NCBI GenBank assembly: GCA_947488865.1
Contig: CANLCB010000012.1
Location: 1-32,944 of the forward strand
Direction of reading: 5' to 3'
DNA from: Deltaproteobacteria bacterium
GTDB lineage: Bacteria > Bdellovibrionota_C > UBA2361 > OMII01
Length of the DNA: 32,944 nucleotides
The notes below the pieces were generated by a model. That model saw only the letters and a program-made list of their open reading frames with translations. It was not told the DNA's origin and ran no database searches. Within the stretch, counting starts at the first letter, position 1, and each line of letters starts with the position of its first letter. Shown piece after piece: positions 16,878 to 24,267 of the stretch. A program made the position numbers and the translations under genes.

Positions 16878-18194
16878 TCACAACACGGAAGGCCATAGCG
16901 GTTTAATGGCGATGCCAAGCATGGTACGCAACCGTCCCACCATATACATAGAGCCCGTAACGAATCGCTCCTCCCCTTCTCCCTCGTCGATGATGTCATG
17001 GATAAGGCGATCGTAGTCATTTCCGTACAAGGAAACCCTTATGTCGGTTCCCGATAGGTTTATTTCATCTCGCACCTGCTCCAAAGGAAGAGCCCGTTCG
17101 GAGTCAGGAAGTACCAATCTCCAGTGCGAAACGTACGGTTTTAGGAGTCCAACCATCTCCTGCCAATTCTTAGTGTCCAAAACACCAAAAGTAAGGTCGA
17201 TATTGCGTATACCGTGCTGGTCAAGGAAACGAATAAATGACTTCACGCCCGCAGGATTGTGGGCACAATCCATTACAATAGCCCTACCCTCTACCTCGAG
17301 CCTCTCCAATCGCCCTGGCCAGTACACATTTTCAATTCCTTTGGATACCGATTCGACGGACATTCCTACGGCAAGACCCACGGTAGCAGCCACAGCCAAG
17401 TTGTGCCCTTGGTGCTCACCCCTTAAAGGACTCCGAAATACCTCTCGAACTATCGGGGATATTGGGAAATCCTTACCCCAATACTCGAATGTAGTCCCCT
17501 CTTCCCCTCGGACACTCGAAAAACCGAAGTCTGTGGCGAATCTGTAGTGCTTACCCCCATTCACGATTCGCTGAACAACCCGCTCCGCTTCTAACGGGAG
17601 ATTTCCCGTAATTTGCGGCACTCCAGGCTTAATAATACCTGCTTTCTCCGCTGCAATCTGAGCAAGGGTGTTACCTAAAATATGTTGATGATCGAAGTCG
17701 ATAGTAACGATTGCGGTTGCGGCGGGTCGTGAAATGACATTAGAAGCGTCGAGCCTTCCGCCTAATCCGACCTCAACAACAGCCCATTCAACTCCCATCT
17801 CCCTAAAAGCCAGGAACGAAAGCGCTGTAATAGCCTCATGAAAGGAGAGTTCCTCCAGAGCCCTGGCTGAAACCGACCTAATATCGTAGGCAAACTCCCC
17901 CAATGTCTCCATTGATATCGGAAGGCCGTCGAAAACGATCCTTTCATTCAAAGATTGAAGATGCGGGGATGTATTGAGTCCCACTTTGTATCCAGCGGCG
18001 GCAAGAATCGAAGCTGTGGCAGAGGAAACGGAACCTTTTCCGTTTGTTCCTGCGATATGGATAGTTGGATAGCTGTCTTGGGGGTTGTCGAGGCGCTTGA
18101 GAATCTTAGAAATTGCCTCTAGAGCGAACCCTCCCCTGCCATTCCAGGGGGTTAGGGTGTTTAAGTAGGATAGTCCCTGTTGTACCTTATTCAC
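16878..18194 (-). CDS. folC: Folylpolyglutamate synthase / dihydrofolate synthase
   Basis: Adds glutamate to dihydropteroate or folates in the cytoplasm. The 438-residue protein matches the family length. It has the Mur-ligase-like P-loop GTNGKGS (49-55), GLGGRLD at 143-149, DFDHQHILG at 166-174 and EKAGIIKPG at 183-191, and the second-domain motif MDCAHNPAG near 315. The start is GTG 18194 (MNKVQQGLSYL), which fits the family N-terminus. The ribosome-binding area is overlapped by the palindrome GTCCCAC-C-GTGGGAC ending two bases before folC, so a protein bound there could affect its expression. It follows parB by 85 bp in the same direction. Confidence 0.96.
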   Translation of the reverse strand: MNKVQQGLSYLNTLTPWNGRGGFALEAISKILKRLDNPQDSYPTIHIAGTNGKGSVSSATASILAAAGYKVGLNTSPHLQSLNERIVFDGLPISMETLGEFAYDIRSVSARALEELSFHEAITALSFLAFREMGVEWAVVEVGLGGRLDASNVISRPAATAIVTIDFDHQHILGNTLAQIAAEKAGIIKPGVPQITGNLPLEAERVVQRIVNGGKHYRFATDFGFSSVRGEEGTTFEYWGKDFPISPIVREVFRSPLRGEHQGHNLAVAATVGLAVGMSVESVSKGIENVYWPGRLERLEVEGRAIVMDCAHNPAGVKSFIRFLDQHGIRNIDLTFGVLDTKNWQEMVGLLKPYVSHWRLVLPDSERALPLEQVRDEINLSGTDIRVSLYGNDYDRLIHDIIDEGEGEERFVTGSMYMVGRLRTMLGIAIKPLWPSVL

Positions 18195-18195
18195 T

Positions 18196-18210
18196 GTCCC
18201 ACCGTGGGAC
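18196..18210. promoter_or_regulatory. Palindrome GTCCCACCGTGGGAC, candidate ParB site 1
   Basis: Perfect 7+1+7 inverted repeat immediately before the folC start. An exact reverse-complement copy lies 64 bp away at 18260. Standard parS is a 16-bp palindrome with core TTTCACGTGAAA. This one keeps the CAC/GTG core but has one extra central base, so parS is a suggestion only; a folC operator is the alternative. Confidence 0.5.
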
Positions 18211-18230
18211 GCCCCGAAGAGCGTCCCAAT

Positions 18231-18247
18231 TATTGGTCAAATCACGA
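18231..18247 (-). repeat. Degenerate iteron-like element before folC
   Basis: The minus strand begins TCGTGATTTGAC, sharing the 13-mer GTCAAATCACGAT (plus strand) with the inverted iteron at 20001. Its last bases diverge from the consensus, so binding is uncertain. Confidence 0.3.
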
Positions 18248-18259
18248 TATTACTTCTTT

Positions 18260-18274
18260 GTCCCACGGTGGGAC
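18260..18274. promoter_or_regulatory. Palindrome GTCCCACGGTGGGAC, candidate ParB site 2
   Basis: Reverse complement of the copy at 18196, six bases beyond the parB stop. Both copies are followed by GC on their GTGGGAC side. A half-site GTCCCACC is also present at 20153-20160 in the iteron region. Confidence 0.5.
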
Positions 18275-18279
18275 GCACA

Positions 18280-19155
18280 CTACCCTTCAGATACCAGCTT
18301 CCTGAAGAGGATTTGAAGGTCGCCATCACCATAGAACTCTACAGTAAGGCGTCCACCCTCGGCATTTGGATTCGTACGGGTCAATCGAACCTTCATACCG
18401 AGAGACCTTTGAATCTCTTCAGAGATTCGAGAGTCCTCTGCGCTAACAACCTTCGATTCAACGACGGATTCGTAGGCTACTGGCCCCTTCTTACCATCGA
18501 TACTCTTCTCAAGTTGGGCTCTCGTCAGAACATCGATGTCCTTCAGATAGCTTGCTCGAAGAGCCGGGTCCTCAATTTTCGAGACCAAAAGCACCTTAGA
18601 CTCAGAAGCACCCTCTTTGAGAGCGTTCAAAAGGTCATCTGGAAGCTGAAGAATCTCCAAACTGCGCTGAACGGCGCTCTTAGAGATGCTCAACTTCTCC
18701 GCGATCTCTCGAACTGAGAGGCTATGACCGTCTCGAAGCGCTCCAATAGCCTGAGCACGCTCTAATGGAGTGAGATCTGCGCGTTGTAGGTTCTCAACAA
18801 GCTGAATAGCGAGAGTCTTGCTATCTTCATCTTGAGATTGGCTTACCATTGCTGGAATGGAAGTAAGTCCCGCAAGCGTAGCGGCGCGATACCGTCGCTC
18901 TCCAGATATTACTGTGTATCGACCAGGCAAAGCTCCCGCACGAACGAGGATTGGGCTAATGACTCCATACAATTTAATGGACTCAGACAGCTCCTGCAGC
19001 TTCTCCTCATCGAACGTCCTTCGTGGCTGATTCGGGTCAGCTTCAATGGCAGAGAGGGGGATTTCGCGATAAGGAATACCGCCCCGTACTCGCTCTTCAA
19101 GCCCTGGGCCCTGCATTAAAGGGTTATTCGCAAACGAGAAACTACGCTTTGACAT
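18280..19155 (-). CDS. parB: ParB partition/CTPase protein
   Basis: Centromere-binding protein that loads at parS and spreads as a CTP-dependent clamp. The 291-residue protein has an N-terminal ParB/Srx domain (REIPLSAIEADPNQPRRTF from about 29), the CTP-binding motif GERRYRAA near 83-90, and ENLQRADLTPLERA. A helix-turn-helix follows (VREIAEKLSISKSAVQRSL, about 130-150). The C-terminal dimerisation region near 245-288 (LGMKVRLT...GGRLTVEFYGDGDLQIL) is of the chromosomal type. Its ATG lies inside the parA 3' end, a 14-bp overlap, so the two are translated together. Confidence 0.96.
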   Translation of the reverse strand: MSKRSFSFANNPLMQGPGLEERVRGGIPYREIPLSAIEADPNQPRRTFDEEKLQELSESIKLYGVISPILVRAGALPGRYTVISGERRYRAATLAGLTSIPAMVSQSQDEDSKTLAIQLVENLQRADLTPLERAQAIGALRDGHSLSVREIAEKLSISKSAVQRSLEILQLPDDLLNALKEGASESKVLLVSKIEDPALRASYLKDIDVLTRAQLEKSIDGKKGPVAYESVVESKVVSAEDSRISEEIQRSLGMKVRLTRTNPNAEGGRLTVEFYGDGDLQILFRKLVSEG

Positions 19156-19936
19156 TAAGAACCTCCTCAGCTAACGCTTGGTAATCTTCTGCTCCTGACG
19201 ACTTCGGCATGTACTCAAAGATCGTTTGTCCTTTTGCAGGCGCCTCAGCCAGAGCAACATTCTCCCTGATGACCGTGTTGAACACGAGTTGTCCAAAGTA
19301 AGCGCGGATCGTATCGGCTACAGCACGCGCGAGTCGCTTCCGACTGTCGTGAAGGCAAATAAGAACGCCACCTACGATGAGATTTGTGTTGTACACATTT
19401 CGAACCTGGTCGATGGTATCAAGAAGCTGTCGTACGCCGTGCAGAGCTAAGTACTCGCTCTGCACTGGCACAATTACTTTGTCGACTGCCGCCAAGGCGT
19501 TCAAAGACAGAAGGCCGAGGGTAGGGGGGCAGTCAATTAATATTACGTCATACTGGTCGCGAACCTTTTCAATCGCTCGCTTGAGTAGGAGCTCTCGTCC
19601 GACAACCCCACCAAGCTCGAGATCCGCAGCGCTCAAAAGAAGGCTTGAAGGGACAACTTCAAGATTGTCAGACCGCTTAATAATAACGTCTTGAATCCGC
19701 TTATTCCCTTTTAGCACATCATAGATAGTGAGCTCTGGACCTTGAGGAACTTCCGAGAGGTCCGACGGATCGTCCTTAGCGCCAACTCCCAGGTGCGTGG
19801 TCATGTTGCTTTGAGCATCAATATCAATCAATAAAACCCGCTTTCCTTTGCCTGCTAAGGCAGCTCCTAAATTGACAGTAGTCGTTGTTTTTCCAACGCC
19901 ACCTTTTTGGTTAACAACGCTTATCGCGATAGCCAC
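19142..19936 (-). CDS. parA: ParA partition ATPase
   Basis: Deviant-Walker ATPase that moves ParB-bound DNA over the nucleoid. From GTG 19936 the 264-residue protein reads MAIAISVVNQ then KGGVGKTTT (11-19), the Walker A' motif LLIDIDAQSN near 39-48 and Walker B ILIDCPP near 122. It is short, without the N-terminal DNA-binding domain of large type Ia plasmid ParA, and resembles chromosomal Soj/ParA and type Ib-like proteins. The GTG is chosen because GGAGGT lies five bases upstream; a TTG five codons earlier also opens the frame but sits before that ribosome site. An iteron begins 16 bp upstream, so the initiator may influence parAB transcription. Confidence 0.96.
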   Translation of the reverse strand: MAIAISVVNQKGGVGKTTTTVNLGAALAGKGKRVLLIDIDAQSNMTTHLGVGAKDDPSDLSEVPQGPELTIYDVLKGNKRIQDVIIKRSDNLEVVPSSLLLSAADLELGGVVGRELLLKRAIEKVRDQYDVILIDCPPTLGLLSLNALAAVDKVIVPVQSEYLALHGVRQLLDTIDQVRNVYNTNLIVGGVLICLHDSRKRLARAVADTIRAYFGQLVFNTVIRENVALAEAPAKGQTIFEYMPKSSGAEDYQALAEEVLNVKA

Positions 19937-19951
19937 AAAGCACCTCCACAA

Positions 19952-19968
19952 TCGTGAATCGACATAAG
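19952..19968 (+). repeat. Iteron copy 1
   Basis: TCGTGAATCGACATAAG, a perfect match to the consensus, just upstream of the parA ribosome binding site. Confidence 0.8.
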
Positions 19969-20000
19969 GAATCTCGCAAAGATCCGTCGTAAAATCTATA

Positions 20001-20017
20001 CTTAAGTCAAATCACGA
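20001..20017 (-). repeat. Inverted iteron copy
   Basis: On the minus strand TCGTGATTTGACTTAAG, three mismatches to the consensus. It is directly followed (minus strand) by TATAGA, so it could sit in the spacer of a parA promoter. Confidence 0.6.
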
Positions 20018-20061
20018 TGAATAAATCTACAGAGAAGAGAGTAGGGGGGAAAGCTACATTT

Positions 20062-20078
20062 TCGTGATTTGAGATAAG
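20062..20078 (+). repeat. Iteron copy 2
   Basis: TCGTGATTTGAGATAAG, three mismatches; begins 23 bp before copy 3, close to two helical turns. Confidence 0.75.
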
Positions 20079-20084
20079 AGTTTT

Positions 20085-20101
20085 TCGTGCATCGACATAA
20101 G
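20085..20101 (+). repeat. Iteron copy 3
   Basis: TCGTGCATCGACATAAG, a perfect match to the consensus. Confidence 0.8.
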
Positions 20102-20191
20102 AGAAAGGGCCTTTTTTTGATCTCAAGACACGATATAAAGCTCAAAGCCGCTGTCCCACCCGAGGAACGACCTCTGATAAGCACCAGAGTC

Positions 20192-20208
20192 TCGTGCATC
20201 GAGATAAG
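20192..20208 (+). repeat. Iteron copy 4
   Basis: TCGTGCATCGAGATAAG, one mismatch. Confidence 0.8.
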
Positions 20209-20221
20209 AATTCGTCGAGGC

Positions 20222-20238
20222 TCGTGTGTCCACATAAG
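20222..20238 (+). repeat. Iteron copy 5
   Basis: TCGTGTGTCCACATAAG, two mismatches; begins 30 bp after copy 4, close to three helical turns. Confidence 0.75.
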
Positions 20239-20329
20239 CCATCTCGTGAATTGGAGCGCACTGCATCGTGAACCACACAAAATGGCATCGGGAGATCAGA
20301 TAAATTACTATCGGGTATCGGGAATAAAA

Positions 20330-20349
20330 CTCACGTGAGCTGACATAAA
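20330..20349. promoter_or_regulatory. CTCACGTGAG palindrome overlapping a degenerate iteron
   Basis: The 10-bp palindrome CTCACGTGAG (20330-20339) contains TCACGTGA, the core of classical parS. It overlaps a degenerate iteron, ACGTGAGCTGACATAAA, at 20333-20349 with five mismatches. It could be a ParB site, an inverted Rep site, or both. Confidence 0.4.
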
Positions 20350-20465
20350 AAAAAACGTCTATCACATTGGATTCACGTGCTTTTTTCTTCGCTCATCTAA
20401 CAACTTGTATTGATCAAAAGATTGTTTAACTAACTAAAACTAAGCTTTGGTGTTTAATCTTTTTT
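20340..20465. other. AT-rich segment, possible DNA unwinding element
   Basis: Runs of A and T (an A9 tract, CTTTTTTCTTC, GATTGTTTAACTAACT, TTTAATCTTTTTT) make this the most AT-rich part of the origin region, placed between the iterons and rep as in iteron plasmids. It probably also carries the rep promoter, though no clean -35/-10 pair stands out. Confidence 0.4.
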
Positions 20466-20556
20466 CTGGTAGATGTTCTCGACAGCCGCTCTTGAGCCAA
20501 GAGAGTTGGTTAACTCCGAACGCGATGAACGCGAGCGTGTAGGAGAAGCTTTGTAG

Positions 20557-20568
20557 CGAACGCGTTCG
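20557..20568. promoter_or_regulatory. Palindrome CGAACGCGTTCG upstream of rep, candidate operator
   Basis: Perfect 12-bp palindrome ending 21 bp before the rep ATG. Its half CGAACGCG recurs at 20518-20525, followed by GAACGCGAGCG. Iteron plasmids often autorepress rep through an inverted repeat here, so this is a plausible operator. Confidence 0.45.
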
Positions 20569-20588
20569 AACGTATAGTTGATAGTTGC

Positions 20589-22181
20589 ATGTCCACGTCG
20601 GTCGCGAATCCAAAATCCCCTCACTCGGAGCCGATGTTCTCCGATCCGGTGAATTTGGATTCTCCAGCCGTTCCAGTTTCGCCTAACGACTCTCAAACAG
20701 TTCGTCCACTTCCACTCAAAATTTCTCGTGACGAGATGAACCTCGCGGAATTTCCGCTCACGGTGCTCTCAAAACGCGCGGACCCCTCAATCAAAACACT
20801 CGAGTTCACCGACTCCGTAAAAGGCAAAAACGGAGACGTCATCAATCGACAATGGATTATTACCGGCGCGGATAAATTCGGGCTCCCAACCTCTTCCGAT
20901 GATGAGGTGCTTTTAGGACTCCTCAAGCTCACCGCCGATGATGGTTTGCGAAGCCCAAAAGTTCATTTCACGCGGTACGAACTTCTAAAAATTTTGCGCT
21001 GGACCACCGAGGGCCGAAGCTACGTGCGCTTGCAAAACGCCCTGGATCGTTTGAGTGGTGTGCGCATCAAAGCCACAAACGCCTTCTACGACAATGAAAC
21101 AAAGCTCCACAGCACCCGAAACTTCGGCATCCTGGACGCGTACGAAATCAACGATGGACGAGACACGCGCCCCAGTTTCTTCACGTGGAGCGAAGTGCTT
21201 TTCAAGTCATTCCAGGTAGGCTTCATCAAAAAACTAGATCTAGAATTTTATCTCGACCTCCAAAGCGCGGTGTCGAAACGTTTGTACCGCTACCTCGATA
21301 AACACTTCTGGTATCGCTCTCGTATGCAGGTAAATCTCTTCGTTCTGGCTCACGAAAAGATTGGAATCTCCCGTAACTATGTCTATGCGAGCTCTCTCCG
21401 CCAACAGTTAGAGCCCGCTCTTGACGAGTTAAAAGACAAGGGACTCTTGAGTGAGTACGAATTCATTGGCAAAGGAAAATCAACCGAAGTGGTCTTAGTC
21501 GCGGCGCACGCGCCTCGCAAAACATTGGCCGCGCCGACTCCAAGCACAGCGGGGCCACAAACCGCGTCCATGCCTCAAGCGAATCTTGAGCCGTCCGGGG
21601 GCAACGAGGCAGACGCCGCTGTCGAGCAGATGTTAATGCAACGCGGCATCATGGAGAAACAAGCGAAGCGGTTGGTGAACCAACGGTCGCCTGAAACCCT
21701 GGCGCGCATTCGCTCCATCGTTTTCTACTTTGATGACTTGGTTGGAAGTGAGAGCCATCTGGTAAGCAGAAACCCCGCCGGATTTCTCTACCGAGCGGTT
21801 GAAAAACCTTTCGACTTTGTGTTGCCAAATGACAAGCACTCCCACACGAAGGAGCCTGGCGCTCAGGGAGAGCTCTCTTTAGACGCCCGTGTTACTCCCC
21901 AATCGCAAAAGCAACAACCACGCAAAGCTTCTAAGGAGCAGCACATTGACGCTGAGATTTCATACCTTCTAGAGCGTAAGAAGGTTCTCGATGAGCTCAA
22001 GGGGCGAACGCCACCCTCAACCATTGAGGTGATGCAAGCGGATGTTGAGTCCGCTTTAGCGAAGCTCAAAGCCCACATCTCCCCGAGGCGTTTCCAGGAG
22101 GCTGTTGAGCACGGCGTAGAGCAACGACTACTCGACCAAAATGGATTTCCTGATTTTGACGCGTGGTGCAAGTCCCTGTAG
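20589..22181 (+). CDS. RPA-family (plasmid-type) replication initiator
   Basis: Replication initiator of the kind annotated as replication initiator protein A (Pfam RPA), typical of plasmids in several Gram-negative groups. The 530-residue protein has a proline/serine-rich leader (1-45). The family block follows: RDEMNLAEFPLTVLSKRA (about 47-64), KTLEFTD, GADKFGLPTSSDDEVLLGL (about 94-112), GRSYVRLQNALDRLSGVRIKA, FFTWSEVLFKSFQVGFIKKL and SAVSKRLYRYLDKHFWYRSR (about 230-250), consistent with tandem winged helices. After a variable linker (about 300-420) a charged C-terminal helical region (425-530) is of unknown role. ATG 20589 lacks a ribosome site; the ATG at 20634 has GGAG before it and is an alternative start. 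It diverges from parA across the iterons, which are its likely binding sites. Confidence 0.88.
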   Translation: MSTSVANPKSPHSEPMFSDPVNLDSPAVPVSPNDSQTVRPLPLKISRDEMNLAEFPLTVLSKRADPSIKTLEFTDSVKGKNGDVINRQWIITGADKFGLPTSSDDEVLLGLLKLTADDGLRSPKVHFTRYELLKILRWTTEGRSYVRLQNALDRLSGVRIKATNAFYDNETKLHSTRNFGILDAYEINDGRDTRPSFFTWSEVLFKSFQVGFIKKLDLEFYLDLQSAVSKRLYRYLDKHFWYRSRMQVNLFVLAHEKIGISRNYVYASSLRQQLEPALDELKDKGLLSEYEFIGKGKSTEVVLVAAHAPRKTLAAPTPSTAGPQTASMPQANLEPSGGNEADAAVEQMLMQRGIMEKQAKRLVNQRSPETLARIRSIVFYFDDLVGSESHLVSRNPAGFLYRAVEKPFDFVLPNDKHSHTKEPGAQGELSLDARVTPQSQKQQPRKASKEQHIDAEISYLLERKKVLDELKGRTPPSTIEVMQADVESALAKLKAHISPRRFQEAVEHGVEQRLLDQNGFPDFDAWCKSL

Positions 22182-22205
22182 CGCAAACGCCGCGGTCGAA
22201 GCGCC

Positions 22206-24089
22206 CTACGCCGCGGGGAGCGAGAACGAAAAGGTGCTTCCGGTATCTGGCCGGGTACGAACTTCAAGCGAAGTTTCGTGTGAGCGCAGAATCGTCCTTA
22301 CGGCTGGAAGTCCTAATCCCAGGCCGCGCGAATTAAAATCAAAAGAGGACGCGGCAATCTCCGTTATAGGCGGGAGCTCCTGAATACCATCAAAGATCTT
22401 TGTTGCGGCTTGTGTGGTCATGCCAACACCATGGTCGATCACCTCAATGGAGACGAAGCCATCCACGCGCGAGGCTTTCACCACGAAATTCCCATTATCA
22501 GGCGTAAAGCGGATTGCGTTAGCTATAAGGTTGCTCAGCGCTATTGAGAGAAGATTCAGGTCGCCTTCAACGGCTCCCACAGCTTCCGGACACTCCACCA
22601 CGATTGATATACCGCGCTGCATAAGAACGGTTTGAAATCCACCCATGGCGTTCCGGATTATAGAGCTAACCAGGCAAAGCTCTTTATGAACAGGGAGCGT
22701 TAACGAGGTCGCTAGTGAGAGATTGCGAAAGTCAGCGATAAGCTTCGAGAGGCGCCGTACTCCTGTGGACAACATTGAACATGTGCGCTGGACCATGAGG
22801 CCGTCGTTTAACGCGCCCGAACCAAGGAGTTCGGCGGAATCTCCGATCATGGTAACTGGATCTCTAAATTCGGCCGCTAAAAGAGACATCAATTCGCTCT
22901 TTCGTGAGTCAACCATCTCCAATTGCTGTGAGCGGAGAGTCACAGCCTCATAGAGTTGAGCGTTCTCTATAGCGAGCGCCACCTGATGAGAGAACTGAAT
23001 TACAAATCTGAGATCGTCGGAGGTGAACTCACCATCTTCTTTGTTCAGGACCTGAACGGCGCCAAGCTTTGAATGCTCTCGAACCGACAGGGGCGCGCAC
23101 ATCATCGAGCGGGTTATGAAACCACCTTCTTTATCAATCTGGGAGAAAAACCGAGGATCGGATGCCGCGTCGGGAATAATAATCGCTTCTTGATTTTGTA
23201 TAACCCAGCCTACGATGCCGACATTCACGGGTATTTTTTTTCCCTCGAGTCGTTGGTTCTCCGCGCCCTGTAGGGCCCAAAAACTCAGGGTAAGACCATC
23301 CTCATCAAGCAAAAAGATCGTCGCGGCCTTGGCGTTCAATCGAGCTTTGAGCTCTCCGAGCGCGATCTTAACAACCCGTTGCGTATCAAGACTTGAGTTG
23401 AGAAGGGTAGGGAGCTTCGCCAAAAATCCAAGGCGGTCAAAGCTGAGCGCGTGAGAGTCTTTTTTTCCTTCGACCATCGACTTCAAGAGAGCGATGTTAT
23501 GCTCCTTTTTCTTCTGTCGAAGTGTCATAGCGGCTTTGGTTAGCCACCGATGATTATTAAGGAGCGCGAAAGAGTTTTTCCTGAAAATCTCTTGGTCGAC
23601 CCCGAGCTCCTTTCGTTGCAGCTCCCCCTTGTCGAAGAAATCATCTCGACCGAAGTTACTTAAATCCGCGTCCAACAGATAGCGGGAGAGATCGGTTGAG
23701 GGAATTTGCCGAGGACCGTTCCCCGTATCTACGAGCGCGGTATCGAGAATCATGCGTTCCACGAGAGCTATCTCTTCCTCTGAATACCCGCCAGCTTTGG
23801 TCATCCGCTCGCGCGCGCGCGCTGCTCCGATTGGCTCATTCATCACCGGGCTTTGCACGAACCCTTCATCATGACAGACCGCCGCTATGGCTAGCAGCTC
23901 AATCTGTCTGTCGGGGAGTTTATCGATCAGAGCAAAACGAACGGCTTCTTGAAGCACGTCCTCAGTGTGTGACGGGCCATGATAGAAGAGCTGTTTGGGG
24001 AGCTGCGCGCGAAGCAGTTCCAGGGTGGATTGAACGATAGAGATTCGCTTCAACCCTTCGATCCGATGTTTTAAATCGTCCTCTATCAT
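22206..24089 (-). CDS. HD-domain + GAF + histidine-kinase-like protein lacking the phospho-acceptor His
   Basis: Probably a cytoplasmic sensor; there is no signal or membrane segment in its 627 residues. An N-terminal HD-like domain shows HGPSHT (H37, H41), CHDEG (H73, D74) and LDADL (D140, D142), so the metal-dependent hydrolase residues look intact. A GAF domain covers about 220-380 (AATIFLLDEDGLTLSF, NVGIVGWVIQNQEAIIIPDA). The dimerisation region about 395-460 reads LLAAEFRDPVTMI, where SHELRTPLT is normal, putting Ala406 at the histidine position. The ATP-binding domain (about 500-627) retains the N-box LIANAIRFTPDNG, DHGVGM and SRGLGLGL. No response regulator lies nearby. It converges on rep with a 24-bp gap. 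Confidence 0.88.
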   Translation of the reverse strand: MIEDDLKHRIEGLKRISIVQSTLELLRAQLPKQLFYHGPSHTEDVLQEAVRFALIDKLPDRQIELLAIAAVCHDEGFVQSPVMNEPIGAARARERMTKAGGYSEEEIALVERMILDTALVDTGNGPRQIPSTDLSRYLLDADLSNFGRDDFFDKGELQRKELGVDQEIFRKNSFALLNNHRWLTKAAMTLRQKKKEHNIALLKSMVEGKKDSHALSFDRLGFLAKLPTLLNSSLDTQRVVKIALGELKARLNAKAATIFLLDEDGLTLSFWALQGAENQRLEGKKIPVNVGIVGWVIQNQEAIIIPDAASDPRFFSQIDKEGGFITRSMMCAPLSVREHSKLGAVQVLNKEDGEFTSDDLRFVIQFSHQVALAIENAQLYEAVTLRSQQLEMVDSRKSELMSLLAAEFRDPVTMIGDSAELLGSGALNDGLMVQRTCSMLSTGVRRLSKLIADFRNLSLATSLTLPVHKELCLVSSIIRNAMGGFQTVLMQRGISIVVECPEAVGAVEGDLNLLSIALSNLIANAIRFTPDNGNFVVKASRVDGFVSIEVIDHGVGMTTQAATKIFDGIQELPPITEIAASSFDFNSRGLGLGLPAVRTILRSHETSLEVRTRPDTGSTFSFSLPAA

Positions 24090-24164
24090 CCGCGTAAAAT
24101 ACCCGATCGTTTTGACCGCACTTTATCGTATAAGGTATCGTCCGTGTTTCCGCATTACCTTTAG

Positions 24165-24198
24165 CACCTTCTGTTTAAACGTCGCCGATGAGAAGGTG
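24165..24198. repeat. Inverted repeat in the kinase/ABC divergent region
   Basis: CACCTTCT (24165-24172) and AGAAGGTG (24191-24198) are a perfect 8-bp inverted pair with an 18-nt spacer, in the 178-bp region between divergent genes. It may be an operator or an mRNA hairpin for the ABC gene. Confidence 0.3.
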
Positions 24199-24267
24199 TT
24201 TGAAAAGGCGGCGCTCCAACCGGGGTTAACGCCCTCAAAAAAGGAACAGGCTCTGTAGTCCAGACTT

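Larger units (their letters stand above)
19937..20588. other. Candidate replication origin (iteron region between parA and rep)
   Basis: A 652-bp gap between divergent parA and rep holds five clear plus-strand copies of the 17-mer consensus TCGTGNATCGACATAAG, one inverted copy and degenerate copies. It also holds an AT-rich stretch, a CTCACGTGAG palindrome and a 12-bp palindrome next to rep. This is the layout of iteron-type plasmid origins (repeats bound by the Rep protein, melting region, rep gene). No clear DnaA box (TTATNCACA) was found on either strand. Spacing of copies is irregular, about 23 to 111 bp, so it is not a CRISPR. Confidence 0.75.

Noticed and set aside
19952-20349. Repeats as a CRISPR array
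   Set aside because: Repeats are only 17 bp, irregularly spaced, include an inverted copy, and no cas genes are present; iterons fit better.
19937-20588. DnaA boxes in the origin region
   Set aside because: Several ACATAAG/CTTATGT and TCCACAT strings look vaguely similar but belong to the iterons; no good TTATNCACA was found by eye.
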